The position numbers and the translations under genes are program-made. Below the pieces are notes generated by a model. It did no database searches and had not been told where the DNA came from. It saw only the letters and a program-made list of their open reading frames with translations. From assembly GCA_023389035.1 (NCBI GenBank), contig JAEWFC010000004.1, forward strand, positions 62,001 through 126,000: DNA of 64,000 nt, written 5' to 3'. Source of the DNA: Acidobacteriota bacterium (GTDB lineage Bacteria > Acidobacteriota > Blastocatellia > Pyrinomonadales > Pyrinomonadaceae). Positions 53,248 through 63,500 of this stretch are shown here, piece by piece; positions within the stretch are counted from its first letter, which is position 1; each line of letters opens with the position of its first letter.

Positions 53248-54762
53248 ATGTCAGGGGCAACGCTTCAATATCATGACAAGGAATATCCGGTCGGCGAGGG
53301 CGTAACCTCGATCGGTCGAACTACCGACAATCAGATCTCATTCCCTGACGATTCAAACATTTCCCGCTATCATGCCGAGATCGAGGTCCGGAACGGCGAA
53401 TACGTTCTGATCGATCTCCAAAGCAGTAATGGAACGATGGTGAACGGTCGGCCGATCTCGCGTGAGACGTACCTTCGACCGGGTGACGTGATCGTTCTAG
53501 GCGGCACGAGCACGATCGTGTTCGAGAGCACTGCGTTAAACAGCGAAGTGAAACCCGACCAGGAAACCGCGCCCGAGCCAACGGACCTTCAATATTCTGC
53601 GGCAGCGTCAGGGGCAGCCGCGGACGCAGCCGAATCGGGCGGTTCAGGGAAATTGTTCTTGATAGCCGGAGCGATCTGTTGCGTTGCTCTCCTTTTCGTT
53701 GCAGCCGCGGGTGCCCTCTATTATTTCAGTCGGACGCCGGAATGCTCCGCGACCGCCGCATTTATCCATCCCGAACAGGGTGACACTATCGACACTCCGA
53801 CCGATATCGAAATAGATGTGAAAAATGGGAACTGTTTGGCTGGTGTGGTTTACACGGTTGACGGAAGACCGTTCGCTCGATCTGAAGAGATCCCATATTC
53901 GGCAGCGATCGATCCGCGGAACTTCCCTGATCTTGCCGACGGTATTGACCACGAGCTAGGAGTGATACTGATCGACCGCGACGGAAACCAGATCTCGCAA
54001 CCCAACGCCGTCCGTGTCGCCTTCGAAACGAGGCGCCTGACGCGGCCTGAGCAGCAATCTGAAATTGCGACCGGACCCCAACAGCCGATCGGCGGGCAGG
54101 CTCAAAAGGAAATGTCGCTCATCGAGCTACAGCAGCTAGTCAACGCTTTAGCTTCGCGGTTCTCGGGCGGTCGCCAGTATAATGTCTCGAATCAGCAGTT
54201 TTTGCTCGAAGTCAGAAAACGAACAGCCGACTATGCGAAACCGGGGTATTTTGAGAAGGCATCGAAATACCGGGACGCGATAAATGTGGCGTACGCACGG
54301 GAGCAGAACCTCGACGCCGCTCTCGGATACCTACTTGCGATGAGCAGAAGCCGTTTCGAACCCGCGAAACAGGGAGACCGTGAAGGGCTGTGGCAAATGT
54401 CGACAGATTTTGTTGCATCGAATGGTTATAACGGGTTATGCGGAACTGAGAGCCTTTCGGATCCGTCGCAAAACTGTGCTGCGAAAGCGTCGGCTCTATA
54501 TATGAAAGCGATCGTTCTAGGAGTATTCGAAGGTGATATGGTCTACAGCGTCGCAGCGTTCGGAAAGTCGCCGCAGGACGCCGGCACTTGGAAGTCCGGA
54601 CTTCCGGCAAATCGTGTTGACGTATGGAATTCCATAAAGACCGCTCCCGAACGTGAACAGCTCGTACGGTTCTTCGCGGCCGGGGTTGTGGCAGAAAATC
54701 CTCAGAAATTTGGGATCTCGACAGACCGCCCACTATCGGAGCTGTACCGCTTAACACTATAA
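53248..54762 (+). CDS. FHA-TM protein with degenerate transglycosylase-like C-terminus (FHA1)
   Basis: A 504-aa protein from the ATG at 53248 (a GTG at 53233 is possible). The cytoplasmic FHA domain (about 15-95) has the phosphopeptide residues GR, S-R-Y-H and SSNGTMVNG. One TM helix (GKLFLIAGAICCVALLFVAA) leads outside to an Ig-like stretch (AFIHPEQGDTIDTPTDIEID) and an SLT-like helical domain (about 325-435: LLAMSRSRFEPAKQGDREGL, WQMSTDFVASNGY). The position of the catalytic Glu aligns with Arg (AMSRSRF against AMIESEH in the next gene), so it is probably inactive. It shares the C-terminal FFAAGVVAENPQKFG motif with the next two genes. First of three tandem paralogues before tssK. Confidence 0.8.
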   Translation: MSGATLQYHDKEYPVGEGVTSIGRTTDNQISFPDDSNISRYHAEIEVRNGEYVLIDLQSSNGTMVNGRPISRETYLRPGDVIVLGGTSTIVFESTALNSEVKPDQETAPEPTDLQYSAAASGAAADAAESGGSGKLFLIAGAICCVALLFVAAAGALYYFSRTPECSATAAFIHPEQGDTIDTPTDIEIDVKNGNCLAGVVYTVDGRPFARSEEIPYSAAIDPRNFPDLADGIDHELGVILIDRDGNQISQPNAVRVAFETRRLTRPEQQSEIATGPQQPIGGQAQKEMSLIELQQLVNALASRFSGGRQYNVSNQQFLLEVRKRTADYAKPGYFEKASKYRDAINVAYAREQNLDAALGYLLAMSRSRFEPAKQGDREGLWQMSTDFVASNGYNGLCGTESLSDPSQNCAAKASALYMKAIVLGVFEGDMVYSVAAFGKSPQDAGTWKSGLPANRVDVWNSIKTAPEREQLVRFFAAGVVAENPQKFGISTDRPLSELYRLTL

Positions 54763-54763
54763 A

Positions 54764-56197
54764 ATGCCGGACGTCGTGCTTACATATCCGACAAACGAGG
54801 GCTCACGCGAGATCGTGGTGACAGGTGACCGGCTCGCCCTGGGTCGCGGTAGCGAAGCGGACGTCCGGTTTGATGACGACGGACTGTCACGACTTCATGC
54901 GACGATCTATCGGGATGGCGATAAGGTCTGGATCGTCGACGAGAATTCGTCGAACGGCACGTTTGTAAATGGGGGTCGCGTGAATGCTAATGGCACTCCG
55001 TTATATGACGGTGATAACGTTAAGATCGGCCACCGCACATCATTGCGTTTGCGGATCCTTCAAACGGAGATCAGCACGGCGAATGACCAGCCGGTCTTGC
55101 ATACAGACAAGACGGTCAACGTGGCCAGCTCCGTCGCAAATTCACGGCCGATCAGCTTGCTCCCGATCGCTCTGATCGCCTTCGCATTGTTATTCGTCAG
55201 CACGTCGGCGGTGTTTATAGGTTTCAAGGTGTTAGGGAACAGCAAGAATTCTGTAGTCAGGATAGATCCGGAGGAAACTCCGTTCGAGCGACCCGTCGCA
55301 GATCGAGATCCGACACCGGATCCTGTTGGCACTCAACCGAATTCAAAGACAGTCGACTTGACGCCAGGGAATACAACCCCGCCTTCTTCGCCAAACGGCA
55401 GTAAACCGCCGCTAACGCTTCCGGCCGGGAAGGGATATCTGGACGTTTCCGATTCGGAACGGCGAAGCTATCTGCGTGATAGGGCGATGCGGATCGCAGA
55501 GGTTATCGGAAACAGCAGCAGTGATGAGATACCGGACGCTGCAGTTGAGAAGATCAAATCGTTCACCGATGCGTACGCTAAGCGGCTGAACGTCAAGCCG
55601 TTGGGCGGCTGCCGCTTCGGCGACAATTTGCAGGTGACCTATGAACGTGCGAGCAAGAATGCGCCGTTCATCGTCAAGGCGTTCAACGAAAAAGGGATCG
55701 ATCCGCGAATCGGACTCTATCTGGCGATGATCGAATCAGAGCATTGCGTGTGTCTGCAAAGCCCGACAGGCCCGCTGGGAATGTTCCAGTTCACAAAGGC
55801 GACCGGTGAGATGCACGGTTTGAAGACCGTCCGCGGGGCGACTCCTCAGAACCCGGACGAACGATGCGAACCCGAGCCATCGGCCCGTGCTGCCGCATCT
55901 TACATGAAAGCCCTCACGGGTCGGTACGGCACGGGACCCGCTAGCGTGCCGCTAGCGATCGGCAGCTACAACAGCGGCGAGGGCGGTTTGAGTTCGAATC
56001 TGGTGAAGGCCCTGGAATCGAATTCCGGGCTGCCCAGAGACTTTTGGACGCTTATTTCAAAAGGCGACATCCTATCCAAACAATTTCAATCAGAGAATTT
56101 TAAGTACGTTCCCAAATTCTTTGCCGCGGCGATCGTCGGTGAACACCCGCAGGACTTCGGCCTAAAATTGCAGCCGCTTTCGACCTATTCGCGATAG
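54764..56197 (+). CDS. FHA-TM protein with SLT lytic transglycosylase domain (FHA2)
   Basis: A 477-aa protein. FHA domain (1-98: ALGRGSEADVRF, LSRLHATI, NSSNGTFVNG), TM helix at 131-154, a Pro/Thr-rich linker (170-225), then a soluble-lytic-transglycosylase-like domain (about 300-410). The catalytic segment LYLAMIESEHCVCLQSPTGP puts Glu324 in place; LGMFQFTKATGEMHGL and LAIGSYNSGEGGL match the SLT GLMQ and YNAG blocks. It should cleave peptidoglycan outside the membrane while its FHA domain reads phosphothreonine inside. The C-terminus FFAAAIVGEHPQDFG is shared with both neighbours. It starts 1 bp after FHA1. Confidence 0.82.
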   Translation: MPDVVLTYPTNEGSREIVVTGDRLALGRGSEADVRFDDDGLSRLHATIYRDGDKVWIVDENSSNGTFVNGGRVNANGTPLYDGDNVKIGHRTSLRLRILQTEISTANDQPVLHTDKTVNVASSVANSRPISLLPIALIAFALLFVSTSAVFIGFKVLGNSKNSVVRIDPEETPFERPVADRDPTPDPVGTQPNSKTVDLTPGNTTPPSSPNGSKPPLTLPAGKGYLDVSDSERRSYLRDRAMRIAEVIGNSSSDEIPDAAVEKIKSFTDAYAKRLNVKPLGGCRFGDNLQVTYERASKNAPFIVKAFNEKGIDPRIGLYLAMIESEHCVCLQSPTGPLGMFQFTKATGEMHGLKTVRGATPQNPDERCEPEPSARAAASYMKALTGRYGTGPASVPLAIGSYNSGEGGLSSNLVKALESNSGLPRDFWTLISKGDILSKQFQSENFKYVPKFFAAAIVGEHPQDFGLKLQPLSTYSR

Positions 56198-56203
56198 AGC
56201 ACG

Positions 56204-57454
56204 ATGACCGAACTTTGGCTGAAATATCGAACCGAATCAGGTGATACGAAACGCGTTCCGGTCATCGGCGAGATGTTCACGATCGGCCGGCAATCGACGG
56301 CGGACCTCAGCATTCCGGACGGCCGGCTTTCGCGAGAACACGTCACAGTTCAACGATTTGGCGACATTTTCATGGTTTCCGACCGCGGTTCCAGTAATGG
56401 AACGTTGCTTAATGGGAAACAGCTTTCGGAGCCGAAAAGTATCGATAATGGCGACAAACTCGAGCTAGGGGGCTTGCTCATCGAGGTCGAGATCAAGTCC
56501 GACCAGGCGATAATTGCACTCACCGTTGCTGATCCCGTTCCCGTCTCGTCTGTCCAGTCGGCGACCGCACCGCCCATGGCCCAAAGCGATAAGAGCGGTA
56601 ACTCAATGCTATGGCTATTGATGATCCCGATGTTCGGTATTGTCATCTTGCTATTTGCGGGTGTGCTGATATACGCGGTGATGAGCCGCGGTGGGCAGAC
56701 GCCGCAGCCGGAAATTGTCCTCGAGGAACCAAACGAAGTTGATAGCGACGACCGTGAGACGACCGACAAGCCAAAGGCTGCATCTTCTATCCAAACTAAT
56801 GGTGGATCACCGTCAGCCCCGAACTCGCAAGACACCACGAAGCAGCCGCCTGCTACGCCGAGCGAGACCGCTGTTGCCGAAGAATTAGGTGCACAGTTTC
56901 TCAGACGCATCGCTCAGAATGACCCGAAGGCATTCCTGACCTCGGATCACGCGAAACGCGTCGACTCGCGGGCGAAACAGTTCAAAGGCTCCGCGGGACT
57001 AGCACAGAATATACAATCGGCACGAAAGAACTCGGCCGCCATCATACAATTAGCAAGCGAGCACAACCTAAAACCGCAGTTACTCGCAGTGGCGGCGATC
57101 GCCAGACTCGGCGGCTCAAGCGGTGACGTCGTCGCATCCGCTCGTGCAGCCTCAGACGTTCTGGGAAAGCTTGCTCCTCAGATCGGCAGCGAGCTTGCCG
57201 AGGACTCATTGCTCTTGATCGCGGCATACGACCAGGGTGCGGCCGGCGATACTATGAAGATGCGGAATATGCTCCAGGACATTGCGACCAAGTCCTCCGA
57301 AAGCCCTCGCACGATCCGCTCGATCTGGTTTCTAGAAAAAGAAGGAAAGATCACAAAGACGGAGTTCGAAAAAGCTCTGACGTTCCTCGCAATCGGCACG
57401 ATTACGCAAAATCCCAAGGCTTATGGCGTCAACGCCGAGGCACTTACTCTATAG
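56204..57454 (+). CDS. FHA-TM protein with highly degenerate C-terminus (FHA3)
   Basis: A 416-aa protein. FHA domain (1-98: TIGRQSTADLSI, LSREHVTV, GSSNGTLLNG), TM helix at 135-160, a Ser/Pro/Thr-rich linker, then a helical domain that still aligns to the SLT region of FHA2 (LLAVAAIARLGGSSGDVVAS for the catalytic block, LLIAAYDQGAAG for the YNSG block). The catalytic Glu is gone. The C-terminus FLAIGTITQNPKAYG keeps the shared motif. Tandem duplication followed by decay of catalysis is the simplest reading. Confidence 0.78.
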   Translation: MTELWLKYRTESGDTKRVPVIGEMFTIGRQSTADLSIPDGRLSREHVTVQRFGDIFMVSDRGSSNGTLLNGKQLSEPKSIDNGDKLELGGLLIEVEIKSDQAIIALTVADPVPVSSVQSATAPPMAQSDKSGNSMLWLLMIPMFGIVILLFAGVLIYAVMSRGGQTPQPEIVLEEPNEVDSDDRETTDKPKAASSIQTNGGSPSAPNSQDTTKQPPATPSETAVAEELGAQFLRRIAQNDPKAFLTSDHAKRVDSRAKQFKGSAGLAQNIQSARKNSAAIIQLASEHNLKPQLLAVAAIARLGGSSGDVVASARAASDVLGKLAPQIGSELAEDSLLLIAAYDQGAAGDTMKMRNMLQDIATKSSESPRTIRSIWFLEKEGKITKTEFEKALTFLAIGTITQNPKAYGVNAEALTL

Positions 57455-57472
57455 GTCCGAGGCGAAAAAATT

Positions 57473-58297
57473 ATGTTGGAAAGCGAATGGGTGACCGGAA
57501 ACGTTGCTGTTACGATCGACGGAATTCCGCTCGAAATGCAGATGACCGTTCCCGCGAGACCCGTAAAGCCGCAACGAATGCTGCCTGTATTTCAGCGGAT
57601 GGCTAACGCGCTCGTCGATGTCAGCGTTGAAGCTCTCGCGACGGAAGGCGTGCCAATTTCGTGCAAAGCCGGTTGCGGAGCCTGTTGCCGGCAACCGGTC
57701 CCTATCTCGGAAACTGAGGTATATCAGATCGCAGCCCTAGTTGAAGAGATGCCCGAGCCGCGGAGGAGCATCATACGCAAACGCTTTGCAGACGGGGCCG
57801 CACATTTCAGAGATACCGGATGGTTCGACCGGCTGAACGCTCACTTTTTCACAGATAAACCCGCGGACAGCGAAGCCGGTTTTCACGAGGCGATCAATGT
57901 TGTGCTCGAATATTTCTACGAAGGCATTCCCTGCCCATTTCTTGAAAATGAATCGTGTTCCATACACGAATCGCGTCCGGTCGCGTGCCGCGAGTATTTA
58001 GTCACGACCCCGGCCGAGAACTGCTCTAAGCCGACCGCACAGACCGTTAAGGTCGTCGACCTTTTGATCAAGCCGTCAAAGGGCGTTCGGCGTGTCGGAG
58101 CGACCGGGAAGCTTCACTCAGCCGGATATTTGACGCTAATTCGAGCTCTTGAACTTGCGGAATCCGTGCCAGAGCAATTCGCTGAGAAGACCGGTGAGCA
58201 ATGGATGGCCGATTTCTTTTCTGATCTGTCGAGTTCGAGAATCCCGGTGCAAGGCATCGAGCCGCCAAGACCGCCGTCCGAACCGAGCCTGTCCTAG
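57473..58297 (+). CDS. YkgJ-family cysteine-cluster protein
   Basis: A 274-aa cytoplasmic protein with the Zn/Fe-chelating CxxCxxCC-type cluster: SCKAGCGACCRQPVPISETE (about 63-82) and CPFLENESCSIHESRPVACR with EYLV downstream. This is the YkgJ/UPF0153 pattern. The biochemical role of the family is not established; metal binding and a link to protein modification have been suggested. Here it stands between the FHA genes and tssK on the same strand, unusual for a T6SS locus. Confidence 0.85.
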   Translation: MLESEWVTGNVAVTIDGIPLEMQMTVPARPVKPQRMLPVFQRMANALVDVSVEALATEGVPISCKAGCGACCRQPVPISETEVYQIAALVEEMPEPRRSIIRKRFADGAAHFRDTGWFDRLNAHFFTDKPADSEAGFHEAINVVLEYFYEGIPCPFLENESCSIHESRPVACREYLVTTPAENCSKPTAQTVKVVDLLIKPSKGVRRVGATGKLHSAGYLTLIRALELAESVPEQFAEKTGEQWMADFFSDLSSSRIPVQGIEPPRPPSEPSLS

Positions 58298-58324
58298 CAC
58301 GCCATACCGCGATAATTGCGGCGT

Positions 58325-58353
58325 TTGCCAAAGAAGTAAACGTGTTTTACTAA
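58325..58353 (+). promoter_or_regulatory. Putative promoter of tssK
   Basis: TTGCCA (58325-58330), 17-bp spacer, TACTAA (58348-58353), 37 bp before the tssK ATG, in the only sizeable gap (93 bp) of the cluster. It would allow separate control of tssKLM. Confidence 0.4.
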
Positions 58354-58390
58354 TTTTCCGACTCGTTTTACTATTTACGTCTGATCGCCT

Positions 58391-59743
58391 ATGAGCAACT
58401 ACCGAAAAATAGTTTGGAACGAGGGAATGCTGCTAACCCCACAGCATTTTCAGCAGTGGGATAATTTCCACGAGGAGTTGCTGAATACACGCGTGCGGTC
58501 CATGATGCCGTTTGAGTACGGCGTGCTCGATCTCCGCGTCAACGGCGAGGCGATCGCAAACGGAAACTTTCAGATAACGTCGTGCCGGGCCGTGATGCCG
58601 GACGGATTGGTCGTAAATGTTCCTGATGCCGAAGCGGTGCCGGATATGCGTCCAGTCGGTGATCACTTCAAGGTCGAGAAGGAGAAGCTGGGCGTACATC
58701 TGGCGATTCCCGCGAGGAAATGGGGAGAGGCCAACTTCCAGGCGAGCGGGTCGCCGGCCGGTCAAAATGTCAGATACTTGCAGGAAGGGGCGATGGTCAA
58801 GGACGAGACCAGCGGCACGAACGAACAGCCCTTGGCCTACGCGAAAAGCAATCTCAGGATCATTTTCGACGACGAATTGCGCGACGGATTTTCGTCACTC
58901 AAGATCGCCGAACTCCAGCGGACGCCTACGGGGCAGTTGAAAATGTCGGATGATTTCATCCCGCCGATCCTTAAGGTTTCGGCGTCAGCTTGGTTGGTGA
59001 GTATGCTGCGGCAGATCGTCGAGATCCTGATCACGAAAAGCGGCAGTCTTGGCGAACAGCGGCGTGCGAGCAATGCATCGCTCGCGGATTTCACGACATC
59101 GGAGGTCGCTGTTTTCTGGCTGCTGCATACGATCAATTCATCGATCCCGACGATGTCGCATTATTTTCGCTCGCCCCTTCTGCATCCGGAAAAACTTTAT
59201 CTGGAAATGGGAACGCTGGTTGGCAAACTGATGACGTTTTCGCTGGACGTTCATCCAAAGGACATCGTCAAGTACGATCACGACGACCTGCATTTCACGT
59301 TTCATAATCTCTCGATGCAGCTCAAAGACCTGCTCGAGACAGTGATCCCGAGCCGTTGTGTTCCGATCCCGCTTGAGAAAACCCGAGATACTCTTTACGT
59401 CGGCCGCATCGAGGACGAGCGCCTGCTGAAGGAAGCGGGCTTCTATCTCGCCGTCAGGGCTCAGATGCCGGAATCGAAGCTTATAGAGGGTGTGCCGCGA
59501 GTTGTTAAGATCGCTTCGCGCGATGTGATCGATTCGGTGATCGGCTCGGCATTGCCCGGTGTGGTGCTGACCCATTCGAACCCGCCGCCGGCACCGATAC
59601 CGGCGAGGGTTGGGTTTAAGTATTTTCAGCTCGACTCGATCGGACCATATTGGAATGGTATTCAGGGCTCGAAGGTGATTGCGGTCTATGTCCCGAACGA
59701 GATACCTGACGAAAAGCTTGAGCTTTATGCGGTGAAACCGTAG
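58391..59743 (+). CDS. tssK: Type VI secretion baseplate subunit TssK
   Basis: A 450-aa baseplate protein that links the T6SS baseplate to the TssJLM membrane complex. The N-terminus IVWNEGMLLTPQHFQQWDNF is the family hallmark, followed by the shoulder domain and the VSASAWLVSMLRQIVEILIT helical region. The C-terminal head ends with FKYFQLDSIGPYWNGIQGSK. Length and order are standard. It is followed by tssL and tssM, the usual partners. Confidence 0.95.
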   Translation: MSNYRKIVWNEGMLLTPQHFQQWDNFHEELLNTRVRSMMPFEYGVLDLRVNGEAIANGNFQITSCRAVMPDGLVVNVPDAEAVPDMRPVGDHFKVEKEKLGVHLAIPARKWGEANFQASGSPAGQNVRYLQEGAMVKDETSGTNEQPLAYAKSNLRIIFDDELRDGFSSLKIAELQRTPTGQLKMSDDFIPPILKVSASAWLVSMLRQIVEILITKSGSLGEQRRASNASLADFTTSEVAVFWLLHTINSSIPTMSHYFRSPLLHPEKLYLEMGTLVGKLMTFSLDVHPKDIVKYDHDDLHFTFHNLSMQLKDLLETVIPSRCVPIPLEKTRDTLYVGRIEDERLLKEAGFYLAVRAQMPESKLIEGVPRVVKIASRDVIDSVIGSALPGVVLTHSNPPPAPIPARVGFKYFQLDSIGPYWNGIQGSKVIAVYVPNEIPDEKLELYAVKP

Positions 59744-59783
59744 CGGGCTGGCCCTAGTGAATTTGTGATCGGGCCGAAATCTT

Positions 59784-60461
59784 ATGGCTGAGGCAGCTAA
59801 CAAGAATGATCTGGTGACCTTTGCGGGTCCGGTGTTCGACCTGATCCTTCGTCTCAAGGCAGGGATCGTTGCTCCGTCAAATGATCTGCGGCCAAAGGTC
59901 GCGGGCATGCTCGAAGATTTCGAGCGGCGTGCCGAGCGTTATAAGTTCAATCACAAGATAGTTCAGGTCTCGAAATTTGCCCTTGCGGCGTTTGTTGACG
60001 AAACAGTACTGACTAACAATTTCCCCTTAAAGAATGAGTGGGAAAAAAACCCGCTTCAGCTCGAGTATTTCGGTGAACAGCTTGCGGGCAATAAGTTCTT
60101 TGACAAGCTGGCAGCGATGCTGAAACAGATCGAGGTCACGCAGGACGCGGTCGAGATCTACTATTTTTGCATGCTCCTTGGGTTCAAGGGTCGCTACGCT
60201 GTCTACGACCAAGACCGCTTGCTGGCGACGATGCAGGAGACGGCTAACGCTCTCGTCAAGGTCGGCAAGATCAAGTCGGTAGAGCTCGCCCCGCATTGGC
60301 TGGCGAACGATCAGCCGAAGCCGCCCGAGAAGCGCGGAATGCCTGTTTGGGCAAAAATGGGAGCGATCGGCGGTCTAGGTTTAGCTGTTGTAGTGTATTT
60401 TGTTTTGTTCATCGTTTCGTACAAGTTCCTGCAGGACACGCTCGCGAAGCTTGTGATTTGA
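59784..60461 (+). CDS. tssL: Type VI secretion membrane protein TssL (DotU-like)
   Basis: A 225-aa inner-membrane protein of the T6SS trans-envelope complex. The cytoplasmic domain has the DotU pattern (FDLILRLKAGIVAP, FALAAFVDETVLTN, NPLQLEYFGEQLAGNKFFDK, EIYYFCMLLGFKGRY). A single C-terminal TM helix (GAIGGLGLAVVVYFVLFIVS) follows. It has no OmpA-like peptidoglycan-binding extension, so wall anchoring must come from another protein, possibly the FHA-SLT proteins upstream. It starts 40 bp after tssK. Confidence 0.92.
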   Translation: MAEAANKNDLVTFAGPVFDLILRLKAGIVAPSNDLRPKVAGMLEDFERRAERYKFNHKIVQVSKFALAAFVDETVLTNNFPLKNEWEKNPLQLEYFGEQLAGNKFFDKLAAMLKQIEVTQDAVEIYYFCMLLGFKGRYAVYDQDRLLATMQETANALVKVGKIKSVELAPHWLANDQPKPPEKRGMPVWAKMGAIGGLGLAVVVYFVLFIVSYKFLQDTLAKLVI

Positions 60462-60510
60462 ATTTTCCAGCACTGTTTACCCGGTGGTCCTAACAATTTG
60501 ATCCGCAAAT

Positions 60511-63500
60511 ATGAGTTCCTGGCACATGAACGAACTTAAGTATGCTTTCGGCCTCGGCGGCCTTATGTCGTTTTACGGCATCGTCGGGCTGATAGTAGTT
60601 CTTATGCCGGAGGACACGATGGGCTGGAACTATAAGATCGCGACCATCGGCCTCGTGCTGATCACACTTCCCTTCGCACTGATCATCATGTTCTTCGCTG
60701 CACGGCGAAGCAAGAAAAAGGAACGCGCCGAAGCCGCCGCTGACGCCGCGGCCCAAGATGCTGCGCCGACAAATCAAGCGTCAAAGGCAGTCGGAAATTA
60801 TCCTGAGATCGCGACAGGTGCCGAGGAGGTTATCCAGTTCCTGAAAACCTCTAACTTAGGCGAAGGCGGCCGGGACGCAGTGTATTCGCTGCCGTGGTAT
60901 TTGGTCGCCGGAGCCCCAAAAGCAGGCAAGAGTTCGCTTGTGATCGGGTCGAACCTAAACGTCCAAAACCTTCCCAGCCAACGTCAGGCCGATCAGCGAA
61001 CTATAAGACCGACAACAAGCGTGGACTGGCGTGTCACGAGCGACGCAGTTTTTATCGATACAGCCGGCAGGTACCAGACTGACGGTGTCGACGGAGAGGA
61101 ATGGTCGGGTCTGATCGAAACGATAAAGAAATACCGCTCGAATCGACCGCTCGACGGAATGCTGCTGGTCGTAAATGCTGAAACGATACTCAAAGGTGAT
61201 GAGCGAGAAGTTGAACAGCTAGCAAAAGTCCTTCGCTCTCGGCTCGACGACGCGACGGCTCGGCTCAAGACGCGCTTTCCGGTCTACCTTGTATTTACGC
61301 ATGCCGATACGATCGAAGGCTTCCGCGATTCGTTCTCGACCTCAAAGAACGAAGACAAAATGTTGGTATGGGGCTCGACGATCCCTTTGGAAAAGACCGA
61401 GAACGCGCAGGCACTGTTCGACAGTGAGTACGAGATACTGCAGAACGCGATAAAGAAGCGTCGGTCAGCTCGGCTTTCAGCCCCCTTCCCGCCGGTGCGG
61501 CAATTAAGGATATTCAATTTCCCGCTGCATTTCGGTTCCGCGCGCCGCCGGTTTGGGGCATTTGTTAATGCTCTTTTCCGGCCTAATCCATTCAGCGAGA
61601 ATCCTTTCTTGCGAGGATTCTATTTCACCGCTTCACCGCCCGCGAAGAAAGGTGCAGGGCCGGCTACTGTCAACTCAACGCATTTTACTGAGAGGCTCTT
61701 TCGCGATGTTCTCCTTCGCGACAAAGATCTCGTAAAGACGCAGCTGGCGCAGCGTCAGCGGCCTCCGATCTTTGGATGGATCTTGACCACGTTCGGATTG
61801 CTGGTCGCGATCACAATATTGAGCCTTGCTTCGGTTTCACTTCTTGCCAATAGAAACCTTCTTGCCGAGGCAGAACGCGAAGGCGGGAAGGCGATAAACC
61901 TACGGCAAAGCGACGCGGGTAAGAACATTCTCGAAAAGGATGAGGCCGGCGCAAGAAGCGAGTTAGAAACTATCGAATCGCTACGTTCACTCAATAGTCG
62001 ACTCGACGAGTACGAGCGTGAAGGTGCTCCGCTTTATATGCGGTTCGGTTTGTATTCGGGCAACCGAGTTTATCGCGAGAGGCTCCTGCCGCTCTATTTG
62101 AGCCTTGTCGACAAGAGATTTGCCGGGCCGACCGTTGCGAAGATCGAAGGCGAGCTAAAGAAATTCGCTGAGACCAGCTCGGTCGCGAATCCCGGCAAGC
62201 TGACGGAGGAGGAAGAGACTCGACTTGGAACGCACTACGACCTTTTGAAAGCATATCTAATGCTTTCGGGCGAACATGCTGACAAAGCTGAATCCTGGCA
62301 CCTTGCAAATTCGCTTCGAGATATCTGGGCCTCGGAATCTAAGGTTCCGAACGACATGAAGCTCGTTGCTCAGCAGCAGCTAGAATTCTGGGCCAAACAA
62401 GTGGATCGAGGGTCCGATCGCGGAAATTTTCCCCGCATTAATATCGACAAGATATTGGTAGAGAATACACGTAAGAAACTGCAGGCATTCCCGCCGGTGC
62501 AGCGATACTACCGAAGGAAGGTCACAGAGATCTCAAAGGAGGTCGATGAAAAGATCGGACCGACGACGCTCGATGGGCTGCTTTCGCGGAATGGTGCAGA
62601 CACGAGCCTTTTGACCGGAACGTACGTGATCCGTAGCGCGTACACGCGAGCGGGTAACGACTTGATGAAGACCGCGATCTCCGAAGCATCGGCAAAGCTG
62701 GCGGAAGACGACTGGGTGATGGGCGAACAAGGTAAGGATCAGCTTACTCAGACGAGTGACGCGGCGCTGCTCAATGAAACCTATTACCGTGATTACGCAG
62801 ATCAATGGAGAAACTTCGTCAAGGGTGTAGACGTTCGGCGATATGCGAACGCCAAGGATGCGGAGAACGCATTACAGGCATTTTCGCTAGCGAAGTCACC
62901 GCTTGAGGTATTGATAGTCGAGATCACGCGGAATACAAATCTCTCTGCACCACTCGACGACGGGAGCTGGATAACTTGGATCAAGGGACTCGTCTTCGGC
63001 GAGGACGAGAATGCAACGGGTGGCACGCAGCCTGAGAAAGATTTTCGCCCGCTCTTTGATTTTGTTGGAAAACGCGGCGATACGGCCGACCCACCAATGG
63101 CGAGATATCGCGGCGAACTGGGCCTACTCGCCCGCGAACTTAGCGGTAAGAGCGATGACGAGATCAAGCGGATTGCCGCGGAGATGGCCGGTGAAGAGCC
63201 GCGAGACCGTCTTAAGCTTGGGACGCGTGAAAAGAACGTGAACGGCATGCTGTCGTCCTTCGGTGAATCGCCTGCGGCCCAAGAACTGTCAGCGCTGCTG
63301 ATAGAGCCTATCGATCGCCTAAAGGCTCTGCTTGGTGCGGACGCGAAGAGCCAGCTTGCGAAAGCCTGGGCCGAGCAGATATTACCCGCCGCAAAAGAGA
63401 TTGAGCGTGGTTATCCTTTCGAGGACGGGCAGACGGACGCCGATCTTACCAAGCTGACAGCTTTCTTGAATCCTGCGGACGGCAAGTTCTCAGAGTTTTA

